From Planctomycetota bacterium (GTDB lineage Bacteria > Planctomycetota > UBA8742 > UBA2392), in NCBI GenBank assembly GCA_019636195.1, contig JAHBYA010000004.1, forward strand, positions 62,001 to 126,000: DNA of 64,000 nucleotides, read 5' to 3'. The position numbers were made by a program, and so were the translations under genes. The notes beneath the pieces were generated by a model that made no database searches, had not been told where the DNA came from, and worked only from the letters and a program-made list of their open reading frames with translations. The first letter of the stretch is position 1. Every line of letters starts with the position of its first letter. Shown piece by piece: positions 51,868-60,814 of the stretch.

Positions 51868-54800
51868 TCAACCGCCCTTGGGACGGCGCGGAAACTCATC
51901 CTGCGCGCGTTCAATGTCGCGCGAGCTCAGGCTGAAGGGCTCAACGTTCGGATCGTTCAGCGTGCCCGTCACGTACAGCGGGAACAGCAGCTGCTTCAGC
52001 ACGTCCAGCACCTGCTGGATGATCGGCAGCGGAATCGGGCTGCGCGGCACCAGCGTGAAAAACAGCTTCATCCGCATCTGGGCGCTGCCGTACATGATGT
52101 AGTTTTCTTCATCGCCCCCGAACTTCTGCACGCGGGCGCCGTCTGACACAAAGTCCATCTGCTTGATCGTGATGCGGTCCTGGCCAAGCCAGAAGAACAC
52201 GTGGCCCTCGTCAAAGTTGCTCTCGTTGCCGGTGACCGCGGCAATCGTGTTGAACAGCGGCACGGGCCCCAGCTTGCAAATGCTGCGTTCAGGGTTGTCC
52301 TTGTCTTCGCTGTTGAAGGGCAGCACATCGACGCGGCCGCGCCCGATCTGGCCGTTTTCGTCGGGCTTTGAGTGAAAGCGCACCTCCGCGTCCATCGCGC
52401 CCTGCAGCTCGCCTGCGTCCGGAAACGCGGTCTGGCCAAGCTGCTTCAGGTCGGCTGCGCGTATGCGCACCTCGCCGCTGTAGTCGTCGCCTTCCATGCC
52501 GAAGCGCCCCTCCAGCCAACCGTCATAGAAGTAGCCGCGCAGGTTGGGGAACTCGAGGCGGTCACCGAAGAACTGCACGCTGGTCGTGATGCGGTCAAAG
52601 CGCGCCCGCTTGAAAAAGACTTCGCTGACGTACACCGTGCCGTTCATGCGCCGCACGTCGCCTTCGATCACGCCCTCGACGTCAAAGCGCGCGGACATGT
52701 CGTCGAAGTGCAGGCCCAGGTCCACGTCGGTTTTCCAGGTGTCCAGCGATACCTGGTACGCCATGAACTCGTCCTTGCCCGAAAGGTGCAGGTCCACGTC
52801 AAAGGTGCCTACCGGGTTCAGTCGGTTGACCGAGTCGCGCAACGTGGCGGGCAGCGCGCGCCGCAGCGTGCTGTCCGTAAAGTCCAGCTCGCGGCCGCCC
52901 GCGGAAATCCACCACCCCTTTTCCTCGGTGTAGCCGGCGTCGTGCAGCGTCAGTGCGCCTGCCGGCGCGCGGCCGGTCACGTTGCGCAGCCGCACCTCCC
53001 GGCCGTCGATGATCACGCTGCCGTTCAAGGCGCTGACCGGCAGCGGGAAATGCTTGAAGCGCATGCCTGTGCCTTCAAACGACATCTCGAAGCGCCAGTC
53101 CATTTCGCCTTGGTCATCGACGACAAAGCGCCCCGTGACACCCACGGTGCCCGTGATGTTCAGGTCTTCCGCAAACTGGATGATGCGCGGGCGCTCGCCC
53201 TCCGGCACGCCGTCGCGGAAGATCGGCGTCAGCGCGTTCAGAAGGGCCGCGTCCACGGGCAGGCGCGTGGCGCGCACCGAGACATCGACAATCGGCAGGC
53301 GGTCCTCGTCGTCGGCATCGTCTTGCCCGTACGGCACCAGCACATGCCCGCTGATCGTGACGCGGGCGCGCTCGCCGGTTTGCGGGTCTTCGGTGCCGGT
53401 CGCGGTCACTTCACGCACCATCACCTCGACCAGCGTCGGTGTCACGGTCACGAACAGCCGGCCCTGCACATCCGTCAGCAGGTACGGGAACTTGTCAAAG
53501 CGCACGCTGCCGCTGCGCTCGCCCGTGCCGGCCAGAAAGCTCACGTCGGCCTTCATGAAGTCCGGCTGCGAGGCGCCGCGGTTGCCGGTGACCTTGATGC
53601 GCACGAACCCGCGAGGCTCAAAGCGCTTGAGCACTTCAGCCACGCCGGGCGGCAGCACCCGCCGCAGCTCGGGCTTGACCGCGAAGTCATCCGACTCAAC
53701 GCTGAACTCCGGGATACCGCCGTCACGATAGCGCAAGGAGAGCAGCACGCGGCTGTCAGCCAGCAGGCCGCGCATGTTGGTCAACTCAACCTGGCCGTTG
53801 AGCCGCCGCACGGTCAGGGTGCCGGCGACTTCACGAAAGCGGGCGGCTTCGGGCGCGCCCTCAAACTGGTACTGCGCCGCGATGCTGCGCGCCGTGAGCA
53901 CGAAGTTGAAGTCAATCTCCTCGTCGCCCAGCGGCAGAATCGTCAATTGCGCGCGCTGGATATCGACCTTGCCGCTGGGGTTGAATGGTTCAACCACCTC
54001 GCGCACATTCTCAGGCATGCGGGTCAGGATGCGCTCGTTGAAGTCCACGCCCTCGGTCTTGATTGACAGCGCCAGGCGCGGCTGTGCGCCGGGGCTGCGG
54101 TCGTCGCGGTACAGCGCGTGCACCCACACCTGCTCGCCGGAGTTCTCAAGCGTGCCGGTCAGCCCTTCCTTGTTGTGCGCGGCCTTGCCCTCGGCGCTTT
54201 CGGGCGCCAGGCGCGCGAGCTCTTCCTGCGTGTAGCCGCGCACCTCGTAGGTGCCGGCGCGGTTGGGCGCGGTGTTGCCTTCCACCACGCCGTACACGCC
54301 GTGCAGCGGGATCGGAAAGCCCGGCCCCTGCTCCGGCAGGCCCACAAAGCAGGCTGTCGCGTCGCGGATGTACACGCGCCAGTTCAGCGTCTCGTCAACG
54401 CGGCGCTTGCCTGTCTGCGGGTCAACGCCTCGCACCTCGCTGACAAGCTGCAGGTCAAAGTCGGCAAGCCCCAGCGGGCAGAACGCGCGTGCAATGAAAG
54501 GAAAGACATCGTCCAGGTCGGGGTACAGCAGGCCGCCCTCCCATGGCGGCGGGCCCTCCCAGTCCGGGTAGCCGGGGCTGACGCTCATGCTGCGCGGGTC
54601 AAACTGGTCGGCGGCCCACGGCTGGCCGGTTTCATAGTTCATGTTGTTGGGTTGCAGGCGCGCGTCCAGCAGCGCCAACCGGAAGTCTTCATCGACCAGC
54701 AGGTCGCGAATGTTCACGCCGACGCGCAACAGCTCGGCGCTGCTGCCGACCGCGCTGACTGCGGCGTTGACGCGCACCTCGGCGCTGCCGCGCTTGCCGA

Positions 54801-55839
54801 TGGCATCCACGGTGATGTTGTTGTTGCGCACCTGGATGTCGGCGGTCACGTCTTCCACCTTCAGCGGAAACCCCACAAAGCACGCCGAACCGCCCTCGGC
54901 GCGCATGTCCGCCGAAAACTGCAGGTCCTTGCGCGGCTCAATCAGCAACTGGCCCCGCAGCCGCGTGTGCGGCGCAACAATCGAGAACTGCTCAACGGTG
55001 CGCCGCACATCCGGCGCCAGCACTTGCGCGTACGAGCGGTCAAAGGTCAGCGGCTGTGCGGTCTGAAACTGCACAGCCACACGCTCTGCATCGCGCGAGA
55101 CCGACCCGCCGAGCTCAAACTGCCCGAAACGATCACTGCTTACGCGGCCGGTAATGCGGTAGCTGTCACGCTCCAGTGCGCCGGGCACAAGCCCCAGGTC
55201 GTCCAGCTTGAAGTCGTACCAGTCCGTGCCGCCGGGCAGCGATTCGGGCGGCACCAGAATGCCGTCGGCGCGCACATACACTCGCGCATCACCGTGCAGG
55301 ATGATCCCCGGCAGCGTCGGCGCCGAGGCCGTGCCCTCCCCGGCCCGGAACAGCGGCTGGTCAAGCCACGTGCCCTTGTGGATGTTGAAGTACAGGGTCA
55401 GGCCCTGCGGAACTTCCACCTGGGTGACGGGCAGGTCGGGCAGGCGCTTGAGGTCAAAGGCGATGTCCACCCGCGGCAGGGTGACGAAGTCGTACTCAAG
55501 CGGGTCGCGGGCCGGGTGCGGGGTCGCGCTGGCATGGCGGCCGATGCGCACGTTGTAGTAGCTGATGCGCCCGGTCAGGGCGAGGTCAGGGCCCGTCACG
55601 GTGGTGCGTTCTTTGTCCCAGGTTACGCGGGCGACGTTGGTGTCGAAGACCTGGGCGACGACCTGCTCAAGCAGCGAATTGGCGCTGCCACGGTTGGCGG
55701 CAGCCTGCAGCGTCACGAACGGCAGCACCACGCCGACGAGAAACACCAGCAGCACCAGCCGGAAAAATCCCCGTCGGACAAAGCGCCCGACGAACCCGCT
55801 GATCAGCGTGCGCAAACCGCTCTTGCGAGGCTCAGCCAT
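51868..55839 (-). CDS. Giant AsmA/TamB-like envelope protein
   Basis: A 1323-residue protein with one N-terminal membrane helix (FFRLVLLVFLVGVVLPFVTL, about 25-45). The long periplasmic body is almost all beta, with repeated strand pairs such as VRLRNVTGRAPAGALTL and a C-terminal AsmA-like block (GRVDVLPFNSEDKDNPERSICKLGPVPLFNTIAAV). AsmA-like proteins form hydrophobic grooves that carry phospholipids between the two membranes. It ends with an acidic and Arg-rich tail. The gene precedes rsmD and rlmN and follows an OMP gene. Confidence 0.8.
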   Translation of the reverse strand: MAEPRKSGLRTLISGFVGRFVRRGFFRLVLLVFLVGVVLPFVTLQAAANRGSANSLLEQVVAQVFDTNVARVTWDKERTTVTGPDLALTGRISYYNVRIGRHASATPHPARDPLEYDFVTLPRVDIAFDLKRLPDLPVTQVEVPQGLTLYFNIHKGTWLDQPLFRAGEGTASAPTLPGIILHGDARVYVRADGILVPPESLPGGTDWYDFKLDDLGLVPGALERDSYRITGRVSSDRFGQFELGGSVSRDAERVAVQFQTAQPLTFDRSYAQVLAPDVRRTVEQFSIVAPHTRLRGQLLIEPRKDLQFSADMRAEGGSACFVGFPLKVEDVTADIQVRNNNITVDAIGKRGSAEVRVNAAVSAVGSSAELLRVGVNIRDLLVDEDFRLALLDARLQPNNMNYETGQPWAADQFDPRSMSVSPGYPDWEGPPPWEGGLLYPDLDDVFPFIARAFCPLGLADFDLQLVSEVRGVDPQTGKRRVDETLNWRVYIRDATACFVGLPEQGPGFPIPLHGVYGVVEGNTAPNRAGTYEVRGYTQEELARLAPESAEGKAAHNKEGLTGTLENSGEQVWVHALYRDDRSPGAQPRLALSIKTEGVDFNERILTRMPENVREVVEPFNPSGKVDIQRAQLTILPLGDEEIDFNFVLTARSIAAQYQFEGAPEAARFREVAGTLTVRRLNGQVELTNMRGLLADSRVLLSLRYRDGGIPEFSVESDDFAVKPELRRVLPPGVAEVLKRFEPRGFVRIKVTGNRGASQPDFMKADVSFLAGTGERSGSVRFDKFPYLLTDVQGRLFVTVTPTLVEVMVREVTATGTEDPQTGERARVTISGHVLVPYGQDDADDEDRLPIVDVSVRATRLPVDAALLNALTPIFRDGVPEGERPRIIQFAEDLNITGTVGVTGRFVVDDQGEMDWRFEMSFEGTGMRFKHFPLPVSALNGSVIIDGREVRLRNVTGRAPAGALTLHDAGYTEEKGWWISAGGRELDFTDSTLRRALPATLRDSVNRLNPVGTFDVDLHLSGKDEFMAYQVSLDTWKTDVDLGLHFDDMSARFDVEGVIEGDVRRMNGTVYVSEVFFKRARFDRITTSVQFFGDRLEFPNLRGYFYDGWLEGRFGMEGDDYSGEVRIRAADLKQLGQTAFPDAGELQGAMDAEVRFHSKPDENGQIGRGRVDVLPFNSEDKDNPERSICKLGPVPLFNTIAAVTGNESNFDEGHVFFWLGQDRITIKQMDFVSDGARVQKFGGDEENYIMYGSAQMRMKLFFTLVPRSPIPLPIIQQVLDVLKQLLFPLYVTGTLNDPNVEPFSLSSRDIERAQDEFPRRPKGG

Positions 55840-55894
55840 GCGGTTGATTTACTGATGGTAGCGCCGCGTCGTAAAGGTGGTACCTGTCGGTTGA

Positions 55895-56794
55895 TCAGAA
55901 CCGGAAGTTTACCGTGCCGCCGAAGTAGAACCCGTCCACATAGTCCTTGTGGAACGCAAGGTAGTAGTGCGCCTCCAGCTGGAAGAAGACCGGGAAGTAC
56001 CCGTACTTCTGCAGGTTGTACACCAGGCGCGCCGTCATGGTCTGGCCCTGGAAGTGGCTGTCGTTGGTGAGGTAGCGGTGCTGATACACGGTGGTGGTGG
56101 TGACCTCAAAGTAGTCGCCGAAGATGGTGAAGTGCGGGCTGTCCACGAAGAAGCTTACCGTGCTTTCGATGCGAGAGCCCTCATCGTCCAAACGCTGGAA
56201 GTAGTTGATGGTGTAGCGCAGGTTGGCGCCTTCACTTTGGATGACGCTGGTGAAGTACGTCATCATCAGGTGCAGCTCGTGCACGCTGGATGACATCTTG
56301 TCTTTCGGGAAATCCCGCAGCGGCTTCTTGCCGAAGCCCTGGTCGCGCCGGCCGATGCTGCCGTCGCTGCCGCTGAAGTCGTACCACGTGTAGCCCACGC
56401 TGATCAGCGCACCTTCAATCTCGAACTGGTAGCGCAGCCGGTAATCGACCTGCGTCGGGCGCATCTTGTCGCGGGCGAGGTCCCACATGCCCCACACACT
56501 GGCCTCAAAGCCATAAACGTTGACGTAAGCGTCGCCGCGCACCAGGCCGTCACTGTCGAACAGTTTGAAGCCGCGCCAGTAGTAGTCGCTGATGTAGCCG
56601 GCGCTGAAACCGGCGGTAAACGCCTCGTTACCCAGCAGCGAGTTGTCGTCGCGGTAGCGCGTGTCACGGGTGCGCTGCACCATGTCTTGAAGCTGGCGCA
56701 CGCGCGGGAACATCAGCGTGTCCTCAGCCAGCAATGGAGGTGAAGCGGAAACAGCCACTGTCAGAAGCAGCAGGTAGAGAAAGGCCTTGGGCAT
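55895..56794 (-). CDS. Outer-membrane beta-barrel protein
   Basis: A 299-residue protein with a signal peptide (MPKAFLYLLLLTVAVSASPPLLAE) and then amphipathic strands rich in Tyr/Phe/Trp (VDYRLRYQFEIEGALISVGYTWYDF, TARLVYNLQKYGYFPVFFQLEAHYYL). It ends GTVNFRF with a C-terminal Phe, the signal for outer-membrane insertion. About 12 or more strands are expected. It may be a porin or structural barrel; no substrate is evident. ATG 56794 gives the best signal; ATG 56830 is also open. Confidence 0.75.
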   Translation of the reverse strand: MPKAFLYLLLLTVAVSASPPLLAEDTLMFPRVRQLQDMVQRTRDTRYRDDNSLLGNEAFTAGFSAGYISDYYWRGFKLFDSDGLVRGDAYVNVYGFEASVWGMWDLARDKMRPTQVDYRLRYQFEIEGALISVGYTWYDFSGSDGSIGRRDQGFGKKPLRDFPKDKMSSSVHELHLMMTYFTSVIQSEGANLRYTINYFQRLDDEGSRIESTVSFFVDSPHFTIFGDYFEVTTTTVYQHRYLTNDSHFQGQTMTARLVYNLQKYGYFPVFFQLEAHYYLAFHKDYVDGFYFGGTVNFRF

Positions 56795-57009
56795 CAGGAA
56801 AAGTCTCGAGAGGGGTGAAGCGGGGCCCATGCACAGCTTAACGACCGAGGGACCAAAGAGTTAGCGAATTGTGCCCTCAAGGGCAAGGGGGCGCACAGGG
56901 GCTCGCGCCCTTCCTAAGGTCAGGGGTGATTGCGGTTGCGAGGGTGTTCGAGCCGCAACAACCAATGATCAATACAGGTTGCCCGCTGCCCGGCCCACCG
57001 GGAACCGGT

Positions 57010-57885
57010 TCAGCCCATCAGGTCGTCGCGCATCCGTTCCATGTGCTGCTTCAGGCGGTACAGGATGCGGTGGTGAATCTGGCACACCCGGCTTTCGCTC
57101 AGGTCCAGCACCAGCCCGACTTCCTTCATCGTCAGCTCTTCGAGGTAATACAGGATGACGATGAGCTTTTCCTTCTTGCTCAGGCCGCGGGTCGCAAGCT
57201 CAATCAGTTCGCGACGCTCCATGGCGTGCGTGGGCGCGGGCACGTTGCCGTCTTCAATGGTGTCCACCTTGCGGATTTCCTTGCCGTCGCCGTCGTACTC
57301 ATTGCTCGCGCGGTCAAGGCTGACAATGCTGGCCATGTTGATTTCGCGCAGCCAGCGATCCAGCTCTTCCATCGTGATCTGCAGCTTGGCCGCGACCTGG
57401 TCGGGCTCGGGTACGGTGCCGGTTTCGGCCTCGACGTCTTTGTAGGCGCGGTCAAGGCGGTGGCTGTGGGTCCGCACGAGGCGCGGCGCAAAGTCCTGGT
57501 TGCGCAGGTCGTCAAGGATGGCGCCGCTGATGCGGGTCTTGGCATAGACCTCAAACTTGACGCCGCGTTCGGGGTCAAAGCCGTCAATGGCGTCCATCAG
57601 GCCGAATACCCCGGCCTGGATCAGCTCATCGACTTCGACGTGGCTTGGCAGCTTGCTGTGCATACGCTCGGCCGTGATGCGCACGAGCGGCAGGTAGGTC
57701 TCAATCAGGGCGTTGCGGTCAGCTTCCTGGCTGGAGCGCTTGAAGCGATCCCACAGTTTCTGGGTGTCTTTGCGTGCCGGCCCGTCGTTTCTGGCGCTGC
57801 CGACGTATGCCTTGGGCAGCAGAGCGGAAGCGCGAGAAAAGCCGTGCCGGGGAAAGGTGGGCTCCGGCGGGAGCGTGTTAGCCAT
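57010..57885 (-). CDS. RNA polymerase sigma factor, FliA/WhiG type
   Basis: A 291-residue sigma-28-type factor. Region 2: NALIETYLPLVRITAERMHSKLP ... VDELIQAGVFGLMDAIDGFDPERGVKFEVYAKTRISGAILDDLRNQDF. Region 3 follows (TVPEPDQVAAKLQITMEELDRWL), then region 4: LSKKEKLIVILYYLEELTMKEVGLVLDLSESRVCQIHHRILYRLKQ. It resembles FliA/WhiG factors, which act in motility or development. No flagellar gene or anti-sigma gene is beside it. A Pro-rich 40-residue extension precedes region 1. ATG 57885 has CGGAG upstream. A perfect operator dyad overlaps its promoter. Confidence 0.9.
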   Translation of the reverse strand: MANTLPPEPTFPRHGFSRASALLPKAYVGSARNDGPARKDTQKLWDRFKRSSQEADRNALIETYLPLVRITAERMHSKLPSHVEVDELIQAGVFGLMDAIDGFDPERGVKFEVYAKTRISGAILDDLRNQDFAPRLVRTHSHRLDRAYKDVEAETGTVPEPDQVAAKLQITMEELDRWLREINMASIVSLDRASNEYDGDGKEIRKVDTIEDGNVPAPTHAMERRELIELATRGLSKKEKLIVILYYLEELTMKEVGLVLDLSESRVCQIHHRILYRLKQHMERMRDDLMG

Positions 57886-57899
57886 GATTGACTCCGGTT

Positions 57900-57948
57900 G
57901 AGTGTACTTTACGGACTATAAAGTACACTCCAAATCATGGCCTGTCAA
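57900..57948 (-). promoter_or_regulatory. Sigma-70 promoter with perfect 12-bp dyad operator for the sigma gene
   Basis: On the minus strand TTGACA (57948-57943), 17 bp, then TACTTT (57925-57920). The -10 lies inside the dyad GAGTGTACTTTA-N7-TAAAGTACACTC (57900-57930), a perfect 12-bp inverted repeat. A repressor bound there would block the promoter. The dyad ends 15 bp before the ATG. Confidence 0.65.
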
Positions 57949-58060
57949 ACTACTTGCGCAAAATTATTCTTTCATCACTCACAGTCCGCTGCAAGCAACA
58001 CGCGCCGCCAGTTTTCACGCCACTCAACCCTCTCAAACCGCTGACCCGCCCACGCCGCCA

Positions 58061-58810
58061 TTACTGGCTGGGCGGGCCACGCTGCCGCAGGCGCTCCTGC
58101 TCGGCTACCCATGCGTGAACCGGCCGGTACGCCAACGACGTTGCCAGTTTGCTGCCGCCGGCGACCTGCGACTTGGGGATTCGCTCAACGAAAGGCGTCT
58201 CTTCAAAGAAACGGCGGTACTGCTCGGGGTTTTTTGCGTGCAACAGGCCGTTGGCAGCCAACACGCGCGACATGGCACCGGTGAACATGATCCACTGGTC
58301 CGGAAACGCGAACGGCATCCACGCGCCGAAGCCCTCGTCCTCGTAAGCCTTGTCCATCTCAAACAGCACGCCCTCGACCACTTTCACCGCGCGCTCGTGC
58401 ATGAAGTCCTGCTTGATGCCGCGCTTGCCGTTGGCTGTGGCGATCTTCTTTGCCAGTTCGCCGTGCGTCGGGATCAAGTGTTTCAATTGGTTGCTGCTCA
58501 TCTGGAAGCGCCGCACGTGCTGGTGCAGGAGTTTTTCGTCGGCGCCCTCGTCGATAGCCTTTTCGGCCTGCGCGACGACTTTGAAATGAACACGCTTGAG
58601 GATCGCGTAGTCCTCAAGCATCTGTTCGTCCACGGCAAGCAGTTCCGCCTGCAGGGAAGCGTTGTCCTTATCGCGCAGCGGCCGCGGCAGCCGTTTCTGC
58701 GGGTCTTCTGCCCAACCGGCCGCGGCCTCCATGCGACGGAATCGCGTGGAAGCGCCGATGTACTCCCGGGGCGGGAGGTCTTCGGGCGCATACTGTTGTT
58801 CCTCAGACAT
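58061..58810 (-). CDS. Hypothetical protein, 249 residues
   Basis: A soluble, mostly helical, charged protein beginning MSEEQQYAPEDLPPREYIG. It has NQLKHLIPTHGELAKKIATANGKRG and WMPFAFPDQWIMFTGAMSRVLAANGLLHAKNPEQYRRFFEETPFVERIP. No family, signal peptide or cofactor motif is recognised. Its start at ATG 58810 diverges from the LptG-like gene, and it ends 130 bp before the sigma-gene operator. Confidence 0.6.
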   Translation of the reverse strand: MSEEQQYAPEDLPPREYIGASTRFRRMEAAAGWAEDPQKRLPRPLRDKDNASLQAELLAVDEQMLEDYAILKRVHFKVVAQAEKAIDEGADEKLLHQHVRRFQMSSNQLKHLIPTHGELAKKIATANGKRGIKQDFMHERAVKVVEGVLFEMDKAYEDEGFGAWMPFAFPDQWIMFTGAMSRVLAANGLLHAKNPEQYRRFFEETPFVERIPKSQVAGGSKLATSLAYRPVHAWVAEQERLRQRGPPSQ

Positions 58811-58994
58811 GACTGTGGCCCGCACTGTTCAGGGCACAGCCGCGACGTCGCAGCCGTGCCGCACCAGCCCTTCATTCCCAGCGTCCGGCGGGCCCGATTG
58901 CGCCGACAATTCCGGAAAAACTCTCGCGGGTGCAGCCCGATCCGCCTGTCGCCGCGAACTTCCTGCTGCAAGCGGCGGGCGACTATGGCACAAC

Positions 58995-60059
58995 ATGGGC
59001 GTGAAACGCTTCGATCGATACTTCCTGTGGGTGTTTATCCAGTCGTTTGTGCTGGTGGTGGCGCTGTTCACGACCGTCTTTCTGGTCGTGGATGTGCTGC
59101 TCAACCTCGACAAGATCCAGGCGTTTCAGGATGTCGCCCGTGGCGCGACGCTGTTTTACGCCTTCAACCTGCCGCCCGTTCTTTACCTGCTGTATCCATT
59201 CATGCTGGTGGCGGCCGGCATGTTCGCCGTCGCGCGCCTGATGCGCTCGCGCGAGTTGCTGCTGATGGAGGCCGCGGGCGTAAGCCGCAAGCGCGCGCTG
59301 GCGGCTGTGATGATCCCGGTGCTTTTGCTGGGCTTCGGTGGACTGGTGCTGCGCCAGGCTGTGTTGCCGCAGCTGGCGCAGGAAGCACGTGAGTCACCCT
59401 ACGGCGCATTTGAGTTCCGTAAGGGCAAGCGCATCTCGGTGCGTGACGACCAGGGCAACGTGTGGTTCGTGCGCCGCTACGACCTGGACAAGCGCAGCCT
59501 TGAAGGCGTGCGCATCCTGCGCGCCGACGGCCTGCGCCTGATTGTCGCCAAAGAGCTGACATGGATCGACGAACGATCCACCTGGTGGGCGCCCCGCACA
59601 GCCGAGGTGCACGACCTTGCGGCCCTGACCGCAGCCGAGAACACGGGCGACGGGCGCCCCGACACGTTTGACGGCGACCTGCCCTACGGCCACCTGTACC
59701 CGGCCGACTTTGCGCGTCGCAGCCGCAGTTACAGCGACCGCACGCTGGTTGAGCTGATGCAGGATTCATGGGCCGCCCGCGCCGACCGCGAGCTGGGCGT
59801 AAACCTGTGGCACGAGCTTTGGCACCCGCTGACAGGCGTGATACTTCTGAGTTGCGGGATCGGGCTGATACTCACGCGCAGCGGGCGCAGCGTGTTCCTG
59901 AGCGGCAGCCTGGCGCTGGGCGCGGTGATCGGCTACCAGATTTTCGCGTTCTGGTTTGAGACGATGGCCAAGGCCGGCTTGTTTCCGCCGATGTTGGGCG
60001 CGAGTATCCCGCCGCTGCTGTTTACGGGTTTCGGCGCGTGGGTGTACTGGAAGACATGA
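58995..60059 (+). CDS. LptF/LptG-family lipopolysaccharide export permease
   Basis: A 354-residue membrane protein of the YjgP/YjgQ family. N-terminal MGVKRFDRYFLWVFIQSFVLVVALFTTVFLVVDVL, then YAFNLPPVLYLLYPFMLVAAGMFAVARLMRSRELLLMEAAGVSRKR, a periplasmic beta domain, and a C-terminal pair of helices. LptF and LptG pair with LptB ATPase to extract LPS from the inner membrane. Only one subunit is here, so LptG versus LptF cannot be decided. ATG 58995 fits the family. Confidence 0.88.
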   Translation: MGVKRFDRYFLWVFIQSFVLVVALFTTVFLVVDVLLNLDKIQAFQDVARGATLFYAFNLPPVLYLLYPFMLVAAGMFAVARLMRSRELLLMEAAGVSRKRALAAVMIPVLLLGFGGLVLRQAVLPQLAQEARESPYGAFEFRKGKRISVRDDQGNVWFVRRYDLDKRSLEGVRILRADGLRLIVAKELTWIDERSTWWAPRTAEVHDLAALTAAENTGDGRPDTFDGDLPYGHLYPADFARRSRSYSDRTLVELMQDSWAARADRELGVNLWHELWHPLTGVILLSCGIGLILTRSGRSVFLSGSLALGAVIGYQIFAFWFETMAKAGLFPPMLGASIPPLLFTGFGAWVYWKT

Positions 60060-60084
60060 AACGGGCGGCCCCTGGCCGCCCGTT
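60060..60084. terminator. Hairpin between LptG-like gene and rpmH
   Basis: A perfect 11-bp stem (AACGGGCGGCC / GGCCGCCCGTT) with a 3-nt loop, overlapping the stop of the permease gene. No T tract on the plus strand; it separates two convergent genes. Confidence 0.6.
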
Positions 60085-60103
60085 CAAGTTGATGGCGAAA
60101 GCG

Positions 60104-60346
60104 CTAGATTTTGCCGGCGCGCTTGCGGGCCTGGCGGCGGGCTTCCTTGCGGACGCGCTGGCGCTGGATCACCTTGCGCGGCCCGCCCAGATGCTTGTGC
60201 TTGCGCTCGTCGCTGACCGAAAGCTTCTTGCGGCCCTTGCTGCGCCGGCGCGAAAGCACCGCGCGGCCATCGGCCGTCTTCATGCGCGAGCGAAAACCGT
60301 GGGTGCGGTTGCGCTTGAGATTGCTGTTTTTGGTACGTACTTTCAT
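60104..60346 (-). CDS. rpmH: Ribosomal protein L34 with C-terminal extension
   Basis: An 80-residue L34. The core [38 protein letters not shown] matches bL34, which is normally 44-50 residues; here about 30 extra basic residues follow ([34 protein letters not shown]). The first residues MKVRTKNS replace the usual MKRTYQPS. The gene is not next to dnaA or rnpA. It converges on the LptG-like gene. Confidence 0.88.
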   Translation of the reverse strand: MKVRTKNSNLKRNRTHGFRSRMKTADGRAVLSRRRSKGRKKLSVSDERKHKHLGGPRKVIQRQRVRKEARRQARKRAGKI

Positions 60347-60446
60347 GGCTTGCCCTCAATTCAGGGCGCAGAAAGTAGCGCAGCCGCAAGCCGTGTCAAG
60401 CACCCGGCTTGTGCAACCTGAGGGCGTTGCATATCTTGGCCGCGCC

Positions 60447-60650
60447 ATGACCGACGAAGCGACAAAACCGCTGGACCCCGACTTTTTAGCCATGCTGGTC
60501 TGCCCGGAATCGCACAAGCCGCTGGTGCAGCGTGGCGACCGCCTGCTGTGCAAGGAAAGCGGCAAGGCCTATCGCATCATCGACGGCATACCCAACCTGA
60601 TCGTCGAAGAAGCCGAGCGAATTACAGACGCCGAACTGGCAACCCTGTAA
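60447..60650 (+). CDS. Trm112-like small protein (YcaR family)
   Basis: A 67-residue protein: DPDFLAMLVCPESHKPLVQRGDRLLCKESGKAYRIIDGIPNLIVEEA. This matches the Trm112/YcaR group, here with single cysteines in VCPES and LLCKE, so the usual four-cysteine zinc site is reduced. In eukaryotes and archaea Trm112 activates methyltransferases; the bacterial role is unclear. ATG 60447 is the only start that fits. Confidence 0.82.
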   Translation: MTDEATKPLDPDFLAMLVCPESHKPLVQRGDRLLCKESGKAYRIIDGIPNLIVEEAERITDAELATL

Positions 60651-60730
60651 ACGCCACTTCGGCCACGTCGTTGTAACCACTTACCATCACAGATAAACAC
60701 GCTCTCCGCATATGCGGGGACAATCGCGTT

Positions 60731-60800
60731 GAACACGAAGGAACGAAGCAACGAAGTCAACTTTCGGCCCGCCGCTTAGTTTCTTCGCATCTTCGTGTTC
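60731..60800. repeat. Inverted repeat with AACGAAG units before ileS
   Basis: GAACACGAAG and CTTCGTGTTC form a perfect 10-bp inverted pair, with GAACGAAGCAACGAAG units inside. It resembles the CGAAG-type ends of 28675-29143. It makes up most of the 164-bp gap before ileS; no gene is seen there. Confidence 0.6.
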
Positions 60801-60814
60801 GCCAAAGGAACGCC

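Noticed and set aside
52372..54066. A 564-codon plus-strand frame within the AsmA-like gene
   Set aside because: Antisense to a 1323-residue gene with strong family features; no domains of its own.
57900..57930. The 12-bp dyad as a terminator
   Set aside because: It lies upstream of the sigma gene and over its -10, with no T tract after it.
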